DNA of 64,000 bases from Pedobacter sp. Leaf41 (GTDB lineage: Bacteria > Bacteroidota > Bacteroidia > Sphingobacteriales > Sphingobacteriaceae), in the NCBI RefSeq assembly GCF_001422545.1, contig NZ_LMLE01000001.1, forward strand, positions 1,238,127-1,302,126. The letters run 5' to 3'. The translations under genes and the position numbers were made by a program. Within the stretch, counting starts at the first letter, position 1, and each line of letters opens with the position of its first letter. A model generated the notes under the pieces. The model had not been told where the DNA came from. It searched no databases and saw nothing but the letters and a program-made list of their open reading frames with translations. Below, in pieces: positions 16,645 to 24,312 of the stretch.

Positions 16645-19600
16645 ATGAAAATAAGCGCTACTTATTTCAAGCAATACATCCCTTTATTGCTTTTGATTAT
16701 GATTTCGTTTTCTTCCAAAGCCCAATACTTTGGCCAAAATAAGGTTAGATACAAAAAGCTTGATTTTAAAGTTTTGCAGACGCCACATTTTGAGATTTAT
16801 TACTATCTGAAAAATGAAAACATGCTGAAACATTTTTCTCAGGATGCAGAAACCTGGTATAAAATGCATCAGGAAGTTTTTAGAGATACATTTTTAACTA
16901 AAAATCCTATTATTCTATATAACAATCACCCTGATTTTCAACAAACTACGGCATTGCAGGGAGAAATAGGGATTGGAACCGGTGGTGTTACTGAAGCATT
17001 AAAAAACAGGGTAATTATGCCTGTAATGGAATTGAACAGTCAAACACGACATGTTTTAGGGCATGAGTTAGTTCATGCTTTTCAATACCATGTTTTATTG
17101 GAAAAAGATTCAATTAGTTTAGAAAACGTAGGTAAAACACCACTTTGGATGGTTGAAGGAATGGCCGAATATTTATCCATTGGTAAAAAGGATGCCTTTA
17201 CTTCTATGTGGATGCGTGATGCGATGCTGAATAGAGATATTCCATCGTTGAAGGACCTTACCAATTCAAACAAATATTTCCCCTATCGTTATGGTCAGGC
17301 ATTTTGGACTTACATCGGTTCGCAGTATGGCGATACCACAATAGTTCCGCTATTTAAAAATACAGCTAAATACGGTTATGAAAATGCGATAAGATATACT
17401 TTTGGTTATGATGATAAAACGTTATCTGGTTTATGGAAAAACTCGATTGATGCGCACTACAAACCGATGTTAAAAGCAGACAGCTCGCAGATTAAAATAA
17501 CTGGAACTAAAATTATCGATAATAAAAATGCAGGGAACATGAACGTTGCTCCTGCAATCAGTCCCGATGGTAAATATGTGGCGTTCATGTCTGAGAAGGA
17601 TTTGTTTGGCATTGATTTATTTCTGGCCGATGCCAAAACAGGAAGAATTATTCGAAAGCTTACCAGTCAAATATCCAATGGCCACATCGACGATTTTAAC
17701 TTTATAGAATCTGCAGGAGCTTGGTCGCCTGATAGTAAACAGTTCGCATTCAGTATTTTTAGCCATGGCAAAAACCAGATGATGATTATCAATGTGGCAA
17801 ACGGATCAACAGTTTCGCAGACAGCAATGAATCAAGTGCAACAGTTCGGTAACCTAACTTGGTCGCCAAATGGAAAAGACGTTGCATTTTCTGGGATGGT
17901 TGAAGGGCAAAGTGATATTTTTTCATACAATTTAGATACGAAAGAAATTACACAAATTACCAACGATGTTTATTCAGATTATGCACCCAGCTATTCTCCA
18001 GATGGAAAGAAAATAGTTTTCTCATCAGATAGAGCTGCTATTCAGAATAAAAACATTAATGCGGCATTACCAATCAATCTTGCTATTTACGACATTTCAG
18101 CCAAGGAAGTAAAGAACCTCGATGTGTTCCCAGGCGCAAATAATTTAAATGCACAGTTTTCTTCTGACAGTCAAAATATCTACTTTTTATCCAACAGAGA
18201 TGGATTTCGGAATTTGTACAAATACAATTTCGATGGCAATACGGTTGATCAATTAACCGATTACTTTACAGGCATAAGCGGAATCACAGAATTTTCTCCT
18301 GCCATTTCAGTTTCTGGTACCGATGATATAGTATATAGCTATTACCGTTACCAACGCTACACCCTTTACAATGCAAAATTAAGCAGCTTTAAAGCCAAAA
18401 GAATTGGCAATCAAGAAGAGAATTTTGATGCCGCCATTCTTCCACCGATGGAAAATTATGGAGTAAACATCATCAATTCGAATTTGAACAACTTTGATCG
18501 CTTCGAAAAAATTGTTGCCGACTCTATGAAAACCGTTGCTTACCGACCAAAATTCAAGTTGGATTATTTGGCCAATAGTGGCGTTGGAGTTTCTACTAGT
18601 CGATTTGGAACCGGAGTTTCGGGCGGAATTGTGGGCATGTTTAGTGACATCTTAGGGACCAACCAAATTATTGCCAACATTTCCGTTAACGGAGAGATTT
18701 ACGATGCTGGTGGTTTGGTGGGTTACATCAATCAGAAAAGCCGAATAAATTGGGGTGCAGCAATTTCGCATATCCCTTATGTATCAGGTTTTAGTTCTTA
18801 CGGGTACGAAAAACTACCTGCTGATAATAATACCACAGTAGATGCATTAAATGAAAGAACGGATATCATCAGAACTTTTGAAGATCAGGTGCAGCTTTTT
18901 GGTGCCTACCCTTTTAGCAAGATACACCGGTTTGAAGTTGGGGGAGCATTCTCCAGATATAGCTATAGAATTGACCGGTACAGCAATTACTATAATACCG
19001 CTGGTTATTACATAGGCTCGGATAGAAAACGCCTCGATAACGAACAAGCTACCTTAGACTATGGCGTTCCGTTTAATTCATTTACACTTTATCAGTTAAA
19101 CGCTGGCTTTGTTGGCGATAATTCTATTTTCGGTTTAACCGGACCATTAGATGGTTTTAGATATCGCGTAAGTGGTGAGAAGTATTTCGGTACTTATAAT
19201 TTTGCCGGCGCAACTGCCGACTTAAGAAAATACTGGAGATTGAAACCCATTACAATTGCAGCGAGGTCTTACAACACTTTTAGAATTGGGAAAGATGCCG
19301 ATCGATTGTATCCAATGTATGTTGGCTATCCTTATTTAATTAGGGGTTACGAATCCAACTCAATTTACAAAACCACTTCAGCACAATCTTCAGAGTCTTT
19401 TGACATTAACCAATTAACAGGAAGCAAGATTGCAGTCTTCAATTTTGAATTACGGTTACCTTTTACCGGGCCTAAAAAATTAGCGGCGATACCATCTGGA
19501 TTATTGTTTAGTGATTTAAACTTGTTCTTTGATGCCGGGTTAGCGTGGACCAATGATACAAAAGTTAAATTCAAGAGTGAGCCGACTTACACATCTGAAG

Positions 19601-19818
19601 TGGTAAAAGACACAAACGGAAACCCTGTTTTGGATAGCAAAGGAAATCAGGTTACTTATCAAGCTACAAATGAGCGTGTACCTGCAATGAGTGTTGGAAT
19701 TTCATTAAGAGTGAATGTATTTGGATACTTTGTTTTGGAGCCTTACTATGCAATTCCCTTCCAACGTAAGGATGTTAAAGGAGGTGTATTTGGTTTAACT
19801 TTCGCTCCTGGATGGTAA
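16645..19818 (+). CDS. Fusion of HExxH metallopeptidase-like, TolB/PD40 propeller and outer-membrane barrel domains
   Basis: The ATG at 16645 begins a signal peptide ending near SSKAQ; a TTG 24 bp earlier is a poorer start. The 1057-residue protein has three parts. Residues 40-200 resemble peptidase MA: LGHELVHAFQYH gives H140-E141...H144 and MVEGMAEYLS the likely third ligand at Glu171 or Glu175. Residues about 270-620 hold TolB-like PD40 repeats (SPDGKYVAFMS, SPDSKQFAFS, SPNGKDVAFS, SPDGKKIVFSS). From about 650 the sequence alternates like a BamA/surface-antigen barrel and ends in GLTFAPGW with a terminal aromatic. It should be an outer-membrane protein with a periplasmic protease and propeller; the substrate is unknown. 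Confidence 0.85.
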   Translation: MKISATYFKQYIPLLLLIMISFSSKAQYFGQNKVRYKKLDFKVLQTPHFEIYYYLKNENMLKHFSQDAETWYKMHQEVFRDTFLTKNPIILYNNHPDFQQTTALQGEIGIGTGGVTEALKNRVIMPVMELNSQTRHVLGHELVHAFQYHVLLEKDSISLENVGKTPLWMVEGMAEYLSIGKKDAFTSMWMRDAMLNRDIPSLKDLTNSNKYFPYRYGQAFWTYIGSQYGDTTIVPLFKNTAKYGYENAIRYTFGYDDKTLSGLWKNSIDAHYKPMLKADSSQIKITGTKIIDNKNAGNMNVAPAISPDGKYVAFMSEKDLFGIDLFLADAKTGRIIRKLTSQISNGHIDDFNFIESAGAWSPDSKQFAFSIFSHGKNQMMIINVANGSTVSQTAMNQVQQFGNLTWSPNGKDVAFSGMVEGQSDIFSYNLDTKEITQITNDVYSDYAPSYSPDGKKIVFSSDRAAIQNKNINAALPINLAIYDISAKEVKNLDVFPGANNLNAQFSSDSQNIYFLSNRDGFRNLYKYNFDGNTVDQLTDYFTGISGITEFSPAISVSGTDDIVYSYYRYQRYTLYNAKLSSFKAKRIGNQEENFDAAILPPMENYGVNIINSNLNNFDRFEKIVADSMKTVAYRPKFKLDYLANSGVGVSTSRFGTGVSGGIVGMFSDILGTNQIIANISVNGEIYDAGGLVGYINQKSRINWGAAISHIPYVSGFSSYGYEKLPADNNTTVDALNERTDIIRTFEDQVQLFGAYPFSKIHRFEVGGAFSRYSYRIDRYSNYYNTAGYYIGSDRKRLDNEQATLDYGVPFNSFTLYQLNAGFVGDNSIFGLTGPLDGFRYRVSGEKYFGTYNFAGATADLRKYWRLKPITIAARSYNTFRIGKDADRLYPMYVGYPYLIRGYESNSIYKTTSAQSSESFDINQLTGSKIAVFNFELRLPFTGPKKLAAIPSGLLFSDLNLFFDAGLAWTNDTKVKFKSEPTYTSEVVKDTNGNPVLDSKGNQVTYQATNERVPAMSVGISLRVNVFGYFVLEPYYAIPFQRKDVKGGVFGLTFAPGW

Positions 19819-19849
19819 AGCACTTTGCTTAATATTAAAAGAGTTTGAA

Positions 19850-20719
19850 ATGATTTCTGCTGTTAAGTATATCGTATTAATCGCTGCATTATTTTTCAGC
19901 GGATCAATCTTTGGGCAAAAAGTAAATGAGCCGAAGAATAATCCTAAAGAGTGGTCTGAAAAAACAGAACCGTTTAGAATTGCCGGAAACCTATATTATG
20001 TAGGTACTTACGATCTTTCCTCCTATTTAATTGTGACCAATAACGGTAACATTTTAATCAACACAGGTTTGGCCAATTCGCTTCCGATAATTAAGGAGAA
20101 TATCAAAAAACTGGGATTTGACTATAAAGCAATCAAAATCCTATTAATCACTCAAGCCCATTTTGACCATTTGGGTGCAATGGCTGACATCAAAGCTGAA
20201 ACAGGCGCTAAGCTTTATATTGATGAAAAAGATGCAGCTGCACTTATATCAGGTGGCAAATCAGATTACGAAATGGGTAAATATGGGATAACTTTTAAAC
20301 CCGTCAAATCCAATCGTCTGCTCAAGAATAATGAGAAAATAACTTTAGGCAATACTACCTTGACTATGCTGCATCAGCCTGGGCATACAAAAGGTTCATG
20401 TAGTTTCATTTTCAACACAAATGACGGTAAAAAAACTTACAGGGTATTAATAGCAAATCTTCCATCCATCATTATTGATAGAAAATTTTCTGAAGTAAAA
20501 GATTATCCGGGCATTCAAAATGATTATGCCAAAACTTTTCAAGCAATGAAAAAAATCGATTTCGATTTATGGGTGGCCTCCCACGCCAGTCAGTTCAATC
20601 TTCATGAAAAACGTAAATCTGGAGCTGCTTACAATCCGAATGCATTTGCTGATAAAGCAACCTATTTTAAAAATATCAAAGATTTGGAAAATATTTTTCT
20701 CAAAAAGATTAAGCAGTAA
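19850..20719 (+). CDS. Subclass B3-type metallo-beta-lactamase fold protein (GOB-like QHH site)
   Basis: The 289-residue protein has a signal peptide (to about FGQK) and the MBL fold. The metal motif, normally HxHxDH, reads TQAHFDH: Gln102, His104, Asp106, His107. His179 (QPGHTKGS) and His245 (VASHASQF) complete the sites. Gln in place of the first His is the arrangement of GOB enzymes from Elizabethkingia, which are active B3 beta-lactamases. At the place where many B3 enzymes have Ser after ...AD, this one has ANLPS. It lies 31 bp after the fusion barrel gene. The fold is firm; carbapenemase activity needs testing, since B3-like proteins may have other substrates. Confidence 0.88.
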   Translation: MISAVKYIVLIAALFFSGSIFGQKVNEPKNNPKEWSEKTEPFRIAGNLYYVGTYDLSSYLIVTNNGNILINTGLANSLPIIKENIKKLGFDYKAIKILLITQAHFDHLGAMADIKAETGAKLYIDEKDAAALISGGKSDYEMGKYGITFKPVKSNRLLKNNEKITLGNTTLTMLHQPGHTKGSCSFIFNTNDGKKTYRVLIANLPSIIIDRKFSEVKDYPGIQNDYAKTFQAMKKIDFDLWVASHASQFNLHEKRKSGAAYNPNAFADKATYFKNIKDLENIFLKKIKQ

Positions 20720-20774
20720 TCATCTAAAGAGAATCTAAATTTTAGACATTAAACTAGTCTAAACTTGATAACTG

Positions 20775-21125
20775 TTAAGATAAACTAGTAAATGCTAGTT
20801 TAACCTGGTTAGTCATATTTCTGTGCAACAAAATATTTTCGAAATCTAAACCAATAGTTAAATCAATCCAATCCGGATTACAAGATCTTACCAATCTTTC
20901 TTTTTGCATGCGGGTAAAACGACTGATTACCTTAAAACGAGCTAATGCCTGTGGCTCGGTTTTAAATTCTTCAAAGTAAACTAAACGCGTTAACTGCTTT
21001 CCATTATCGAAAAATAAGTTAGGCATTTGCTTGTAAAAATCCAATGTCTTAATCAAATCAGAACTCATGCCTACATGCATGCTTGTGCGATTTCTGTCGG
21101 TAACGATGTAAACAAACTTTTTCAT
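20775..21125 (-). CDS. GIY-YIG domain protein
   Basis: Start is ATG 21123-21125 (a TTG lies 17 codons upstream). The 116-residue product shows FVYIVTDRNRTSMHVGMSSDL, a variant GIY-YIG core with YIV and HVG, then QLTRLVYFEEF and LARFKVISRFTRMQKERLV. This resembles the small YhbQ/UPF0213-like group of possible nucleases. The catalytic Arg and Glu of typical members are only partly matched, so activity is uncertain. It is divergent from the XRE-S24 regulator, sharing a 133-bp intergenic region that contains palindromes of ACTAA/TTAGT type, which suggests control by that regulator. Confidence 0.8.
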   Translation of the reverse strand: MKKFVYIVTDRNRTSMHVGMSSDLIKTLDFYKQMPNLFFDNGKQLTRLVYFEEFKTEPQALARFKVISRFTRMQKERLVRSCNPDWIDLTIGLDFENILLHRNMTNQVKLAFTSLS

Positions 21126-21147
21126 TATAATAGATTTAAACATTAAA

Positions 21148-21162
21148 ACTAAACTATTTAGT
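21148..21162. promoter_or_regulatory. Palindrome ACTAAA-N3-TTTAGT, candidate operator
   Basis: ACTAAA and TTTAGT form a perfect 6-bp inverted repeat with a CTA spacer, 23 bp upstream of the GIY-YIG start. It shares the ACTAA/TTAGT half-site with the longer palindrome at 21211-21231. Confidence 0.5.
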
Positions 21163-21210
21163 ATACCCTCTTGCAATTCAAAATAATATTACTAACTTTA
21201 TGAGCATAAA

Positions 21211-21231
21211 ATTACTAACTATTTTAGTAAT
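21211..21231. promoter_or_regulatory. Palindrome ATTACTAA-N5-TTAGTAAT, candidate XRE-S24 operator
   Basis: This perfect 8-bp inverted repeat with a 5-bp spacer lies 28 bp before the XRE-S24 ATG. A third half-site ATTACTAA is at 21188-21195. Repeated dyads in a divergent intergenic region next to a helix-turn-helix repressor gene indicate autoregulation. Confidence 0.6.
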
Positions 21232-21258
21232 TCCAAATTTATTTTAAAATTTATTTTT

Positions 21259-22035
21259 ATGTCGAATATTTCAAATAATTTAAAGTACCTCAGGAAGAAA
21301 AAAGGCCATACACAGCAAAATTTCGCCGATGTTATGGAGATTAAGCGTTCGCTTATTGGTGCATACGAGGAAGACCGGGCAGAACCAAAATACGATTTGC
21401 TAAAAAAAATAGCAGAGTATTTCGATCTTACTATTGATGAATTTATCAATGAAAAGATAAGTGATAGTTGGAAACCTAAACCAAAAAGTTCTGGTTCAAA
21501 CTTGAGAGTGTTAAGTATTTCTGTTGACCAGAACGACAGAGAAAATATAGAATTGGTTCCTGTGAAAGCAAGTGCAGGTTATTTGAACGGCTTTTCTGAC
21601 CCTCAATATATCAGCGATCTTCCAAAATTCCAACTGCCGCTCCCAGCTTTAAGGCAAGGTACTTTTCGTGCTTTTGAAATTATGGGCGATAGTATGTTGC
21701 CTGTTCAACCTGGCAGTGTAATAATTGGCGAGTATTTGGATAATTGGAATGAAGTTAAAACCGGCGAAACCTACATCGTGATCAGTAAAAACGAAGGCGT
21801 TGTTTATAAGAGAGCGGGTAACCGATTTAAAGAAAACAAAGATTTAAAGTTGATATCAGATAACAAAGTATACGACCCTTATACCATTGCGGCTGATGAT
21901 ATTCTGGAAATCTGGAAAGCAAAGGCCTATATTTCGACATCATTGCCTGAACCAACTCCCGATCCAACGATGGAAACCTTAACCCAAATGATGTCGCAAA
22001 TGCAGAAATCCATTTCTCAGCTTAATAAAAATTAA
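21259..22035 (+). CDS. XRE-family repressor with S24 (LexA/CI-like) peptidase domain
   Basis: The 258-residue protein has an N-terminal helix-turn-helix (LKYLRKKKGHTQQNFADVMEIKRSLIGAYEEDRAEP, residues 8-43 or so), a linker, and a C-terminal S24 domain. IMGDSMLPVQPG supplies the nucleophilic Ser, and VVYKRAGNRF the general-base Lys, of the LexA/UmuD family. KASAGYLNG is a plausible Ala-Gly self-cleavage site. Such regulators respond to DNA damage or other stress by self-cleavage, though many Bacteroidota copies are not phage-linked. It is divergent from the GIY-YIG gene with palindromic operator candidates between them. The tail after about residue 225 is Pro/Gln/Met-rich. Confidence 0.9.
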   Translation: MSNISNNLKYLRKKKGHTQQNFADVMEIKRSLIGAYEEDRAEPKYDLLKKIAEYFDLTIDEFINEKISDSWKPKPKSSGSNLRVLSISVDQNDRENIELVPVKASAGYLNGFSDPQYISDLPKFQLPLPALRQGTFRAFEIMGDSMLPVQPGSVIIGEYLDNWNEVKTGETYIVISKNEGVVYKRAGNRFKENKDLKLISDNKVYDPYTIAADDILEIWKAKAYISTSLPEPTPDPTMETLTQMMSQMQKSISQLNKN

Positions 22036-22114
22036 CACTTTTTAACTTATCGCGATTAAACCGTTGGCCTTATTTCATATCTATTAGAAAACAAACACAT
22101 AAAAAAACATAGAC

Positions 22115-22564
22115 ATGAAAAAAGCAGTTTTAACAATAGCAATCGCAGTAATGGGTTTCACTGCTGCATTTGCTCAGGACACTACTAAAAAAGCCAGAAA
22201 ACAAATGCCAAAAATGACTGCAGAACAGCGGGCGGAAAAGGCAACAGCTAGATTAGAGAAAGAATTAAGCTTAACCGCTGATCAGAAAACGAAAATTTAT
22301 GCCGTTGAGCTAGAAAATGCTAAAAAGGTAGAAACTTGGAGATCTGCTGATCAAGGTGATATGAAAGGCAAGATGAAAGAACGCAAGGAAGCCATGCAAG
22401 CTCAGAAAGCCAAAATAGATGGCATTTTAACAGCAGAGCAAAAAACCAAAATGGAAGCCATGAGATCGGAAGCAAGAGAGAAAGGCGATAGAATGAGAAA
22501 AGGAATGGGTAAAGGCAAAAGAGATAAAGCGCCAGTAGTTTCAAATCCTCCTTCACAAGGTTAA
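22115..22564 (+). CDS. Small periplasmic Spy/DUF4890-like helical protein
   Basis: The 149-residue protein has a signal peptide ending near AAFAQD and a highly charged, helical mature part rich in Lys, Met, Glu and Gln. Repeated L-T-A-E/D-Q-K-T-K motifs (LSLTADQKTKIY and ILTAEQKTKMEAM) recall the Spy/CpxP LTxxQ repeats and DUF4890 of Bacteroidota. Spy is an ATP-independent periplasmic chaperone; equivalent activity here is an inference. It is followed directly by a strong two-way terminator. It starts 79 bp after the XRE-S24 gene. Confidence 0.8.
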   Translation: MKKAVLTIAIAVMGFTAAFAQDTTKKARKQMPKMTAEQRAEKATARLEKELSLTADQKTKIYAVELENAKKVETWRSADQGDMKGKMKERKEAMQAQKAKIDGILTAEQKTKMEAMRSEAREKGDRMRKGMGKGKRDKAPVVSNPPSQG

Positions 22565-22591
22565 GAATTAATAAAATATTCGATAAATAAA

Positions 22592-22621
22592 AAAAGCGTC
22601 CAATTAATTTGGACGCTTTTT
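22592..22621. terminator. Bidirectional rho-independent terminator
   Basis: AAAAGCGTCCA and TGGACGCTTTT form a perfect 11-bp stem, with A-run before and T-run after. It lies between the convergent Spy-like and SGNH hydrolase genes and can serve both. Confidence 0.92.
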
Positions 22622-22647
22622 TCGTTTCCATGAAAATCGAAATCCCA

Positions 22648-23340
22648 TTAATTGAGATAGCCTTTGCTTTTCAAAAAGTCTGCCCACACTTTGTAACCTT
22701 CTGGTATTAAATGAAGTCCATCTTTAGTCAGCTCGGCACGCAAATGCTTATCTTGATCCGTAAAATTTGAATACAAATCAATAACAGTTACATTTTTAGA
22801 ACTAAGCTTTTTAATTTCCTCGTTTAACCAGAGAATGTGTTCATCTTTACCATAATGGTTTTTGAACTTAGCAAAAGAACTATTTACCGGTAGCAGCGTA
22901 TTGAAATAAATTTTAGTTCTTTTCGATCCGTTTCTAACCCGGGAAATCATTGTTTTATAATTCTTTAAAATCACGCTATCTGGAATATTTCTCGAAATAT
23001 CATTTATTCCGATAAGGATAAAGATTTTTGCTGGTTTACCATCTATAACATCTTGCAGCCGCTCTAGTACGCCGAAGGTAATGTCACCAGAAATACCTCT
23101 GTTTTTTGCTTGAGGTAGATCTAACAATTTTGCCCAATCTGTTCCAGCTGTGATGCTATTGCCCAAAAACACAAAATCTTTCCTTGATTTGCTATCTGCT
23201 TTAAACCTGTTTACAAGTTCTACATATTTGCCGGGCCGATAAGTACTGTCCCATTTAACGCTTTGGGCATTTGCAACATTAAATCCTTGTAGAGCGGTTA
23301 TAATGATGATAACTAATAATGTGAGATAGTTTCTTCTCAT
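22648..23340 (-). CDS. Secreted SGNH/GDSL-type hydrolase
   Basis: The 230-residue protein has a signal peptide (to about NVANAQS) and the four SGNH blocks: FLGNSITAG (block I, with GNSI in place of GDSL), RGISGDIT (Gly block), IGINDISR (Asn block) and KDGLHLIPEGY (Asp-His of block V). It belongs to the lipase/acylhydrolase group seen in PAF-acetylhydrolase-like proteins. It lies 26 bp after the glycerophosphodiesterase gene in the same direction and is last in the phosphoesterase run. A role in deacylating lysophospholipids or other lipid head groups fits the neighbours, but the substrate is not readable. Confidence 0.9.
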   Translation of the reverse strand: MRRNYLTLLVIIIITALQGFNVANAQSVKWDSTYRPGKYVELVNRFKADSKSRKDFVFLGNSITAGTDWAKLLDLPQAKNRGISGDITFGVLERLQDVIDGKPAKIFILIGINDISRNIPDSVILKNYKTMISRVRNGSKRTKIYFNTLLPVNSSFAKFKNHYGKDEHILWLNEEIKKLSSKNVTVIDLYSNFTDQDKHLRAELTKDGLHLIPEGYKVWADFLKSKGYLN

Positions 23341-23366
23341 AGTGAATGATTTTTAAAGGCTTGAAG

Positions 23367-24272
23367 CTACAACTTTGTCTGCACTAAAATATCTGGATAA
23401 TCAGAAATAATTCCATCAACTTTAAGAGCTTTCAACTTTTTAATATCTTCTGCTGTATTGGCTGTCCATGGCACAATTTTCACGCCATCAATATGTGCCT
23501 TAGCAACCATTTCTTCGTTAACCATTTGCCAAACCGGACTCAGAATAAACGGTTTATAACCTAAATCAGCTATATTTTCTTCGTAACTTTTTTTATTGGC
23601 TACCAGAAATGAAGTCTTCACCTTCGGATATTTTTTATTGATGATTTGAATCGTTCTTTTGTCGAAAGATTGAATAACAACATAAGGCATGATCTTCTTT
23701 TTCTCAATAACATCCATTAAAAGTTTAACAAAAACCTCGGGATTTGGATTGGTCACTCCATCGCCTTTTTCACTACATTTTGTTTCAATGTTGTAGAAAA
23801 ATTGCTTGTTTTTAGTTTTCTTGATTTCGGCTTGAACAGAATCGATCAAACTATTTAATAATGGAATATATTGCTTTGATTTTTGCTGCTTTGGAAACTG
23901 ATCAAAATATTTAGTTCCAAGATCGAATTTTCGTAGCTCATCATAATTCATTCCGAAAACAGGATATTTTTTCGCATCTGTAACAGGAATCTCCTTTCCC
24001 TTAGGCGTAAGCATAAACGCCGGACTTAAATAATCGTCATGGGTGACCACCACTTTGCCGTCTTTAGTAATGTGCGTATCCATCTCCAAAGTAGTTACTC
24101 CCTCAATTTTCATGGTTTGCAACATGGCCGTAATGGTGTTTTCAGGGTAAAGGCCGCGACCTCCCCGATGAGCTTCTGCGCTGAATTCCGGAAATTTAGC
24201 TTGCTGAGAATATCCAACTGACGCAAATAAGGTTGCGCCGCAAAAAAATGATACTGCTACTTTGAACTTCAT
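23367..24272 (-). CDS. Glycerophosphodiester phosphodiesterase, secreted
   Basis: This enzyme hydrolyses deacylated phospholipids to glycerol-3-phosphate and an alcohol. The 301-residue product has a signal peptide (to about VGYSQQ) and the GDPD TIM-barrel signature: EAHRGGRGLYPENTITA (His and Arg of the HR motif), LEMDTHITKDGKVVVTHD (Glu-Asp metal ligands and second His), and IETKCSEKGDG. The ending DGIISDYPDIL is the standard C-terminus. It sits between the metallophosphoesterase (40 bp away) and the SGNH hydrolase, forming a phosphodiester-degrading operon with the SusCD pair upstream. Confidence 0.95.
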   Translation of the reverse strand: MKFKVAVSFFCGATLFASVGYSQQAKFPEFSAEAHRGGRGLYPENTITAMLQTMKIEGVTTLEMDTHITKDGKVVVTHDDYLSPAFMLTPKGKEIPVTDAKKYPVFGMNYDELRKFDLGTKYFDQFPKQQKSKQYIPLLNSLIDSVQAEIKKTKNKQFFYNIETKCSEKGDGVTNPNPEVFVKLLMDVIEKKKIMPYVVIQSFDKRTIQIINKKYPKVKTSFLVANKKSYEENIADLGYKPFILSPVWQMVNEEMVAKAHIDGVKIVPWTANTAEDIKKLKALKVDGIISDYPDILVQTKL

Positions 24273-24312
24273 ATTAATTATTTTGAATGCTATAATTTAT
24301 CTGCCTTCTAGG

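Noticed and set aside
20781..20802. TAAACTAG-N6-CTAGTTTA dyad as a further XRE operator
   Set aside because: It overlaps the end of the GIY-YIG coding region and has a different core from the operator dyads; chance or a weak terminator is as likely.
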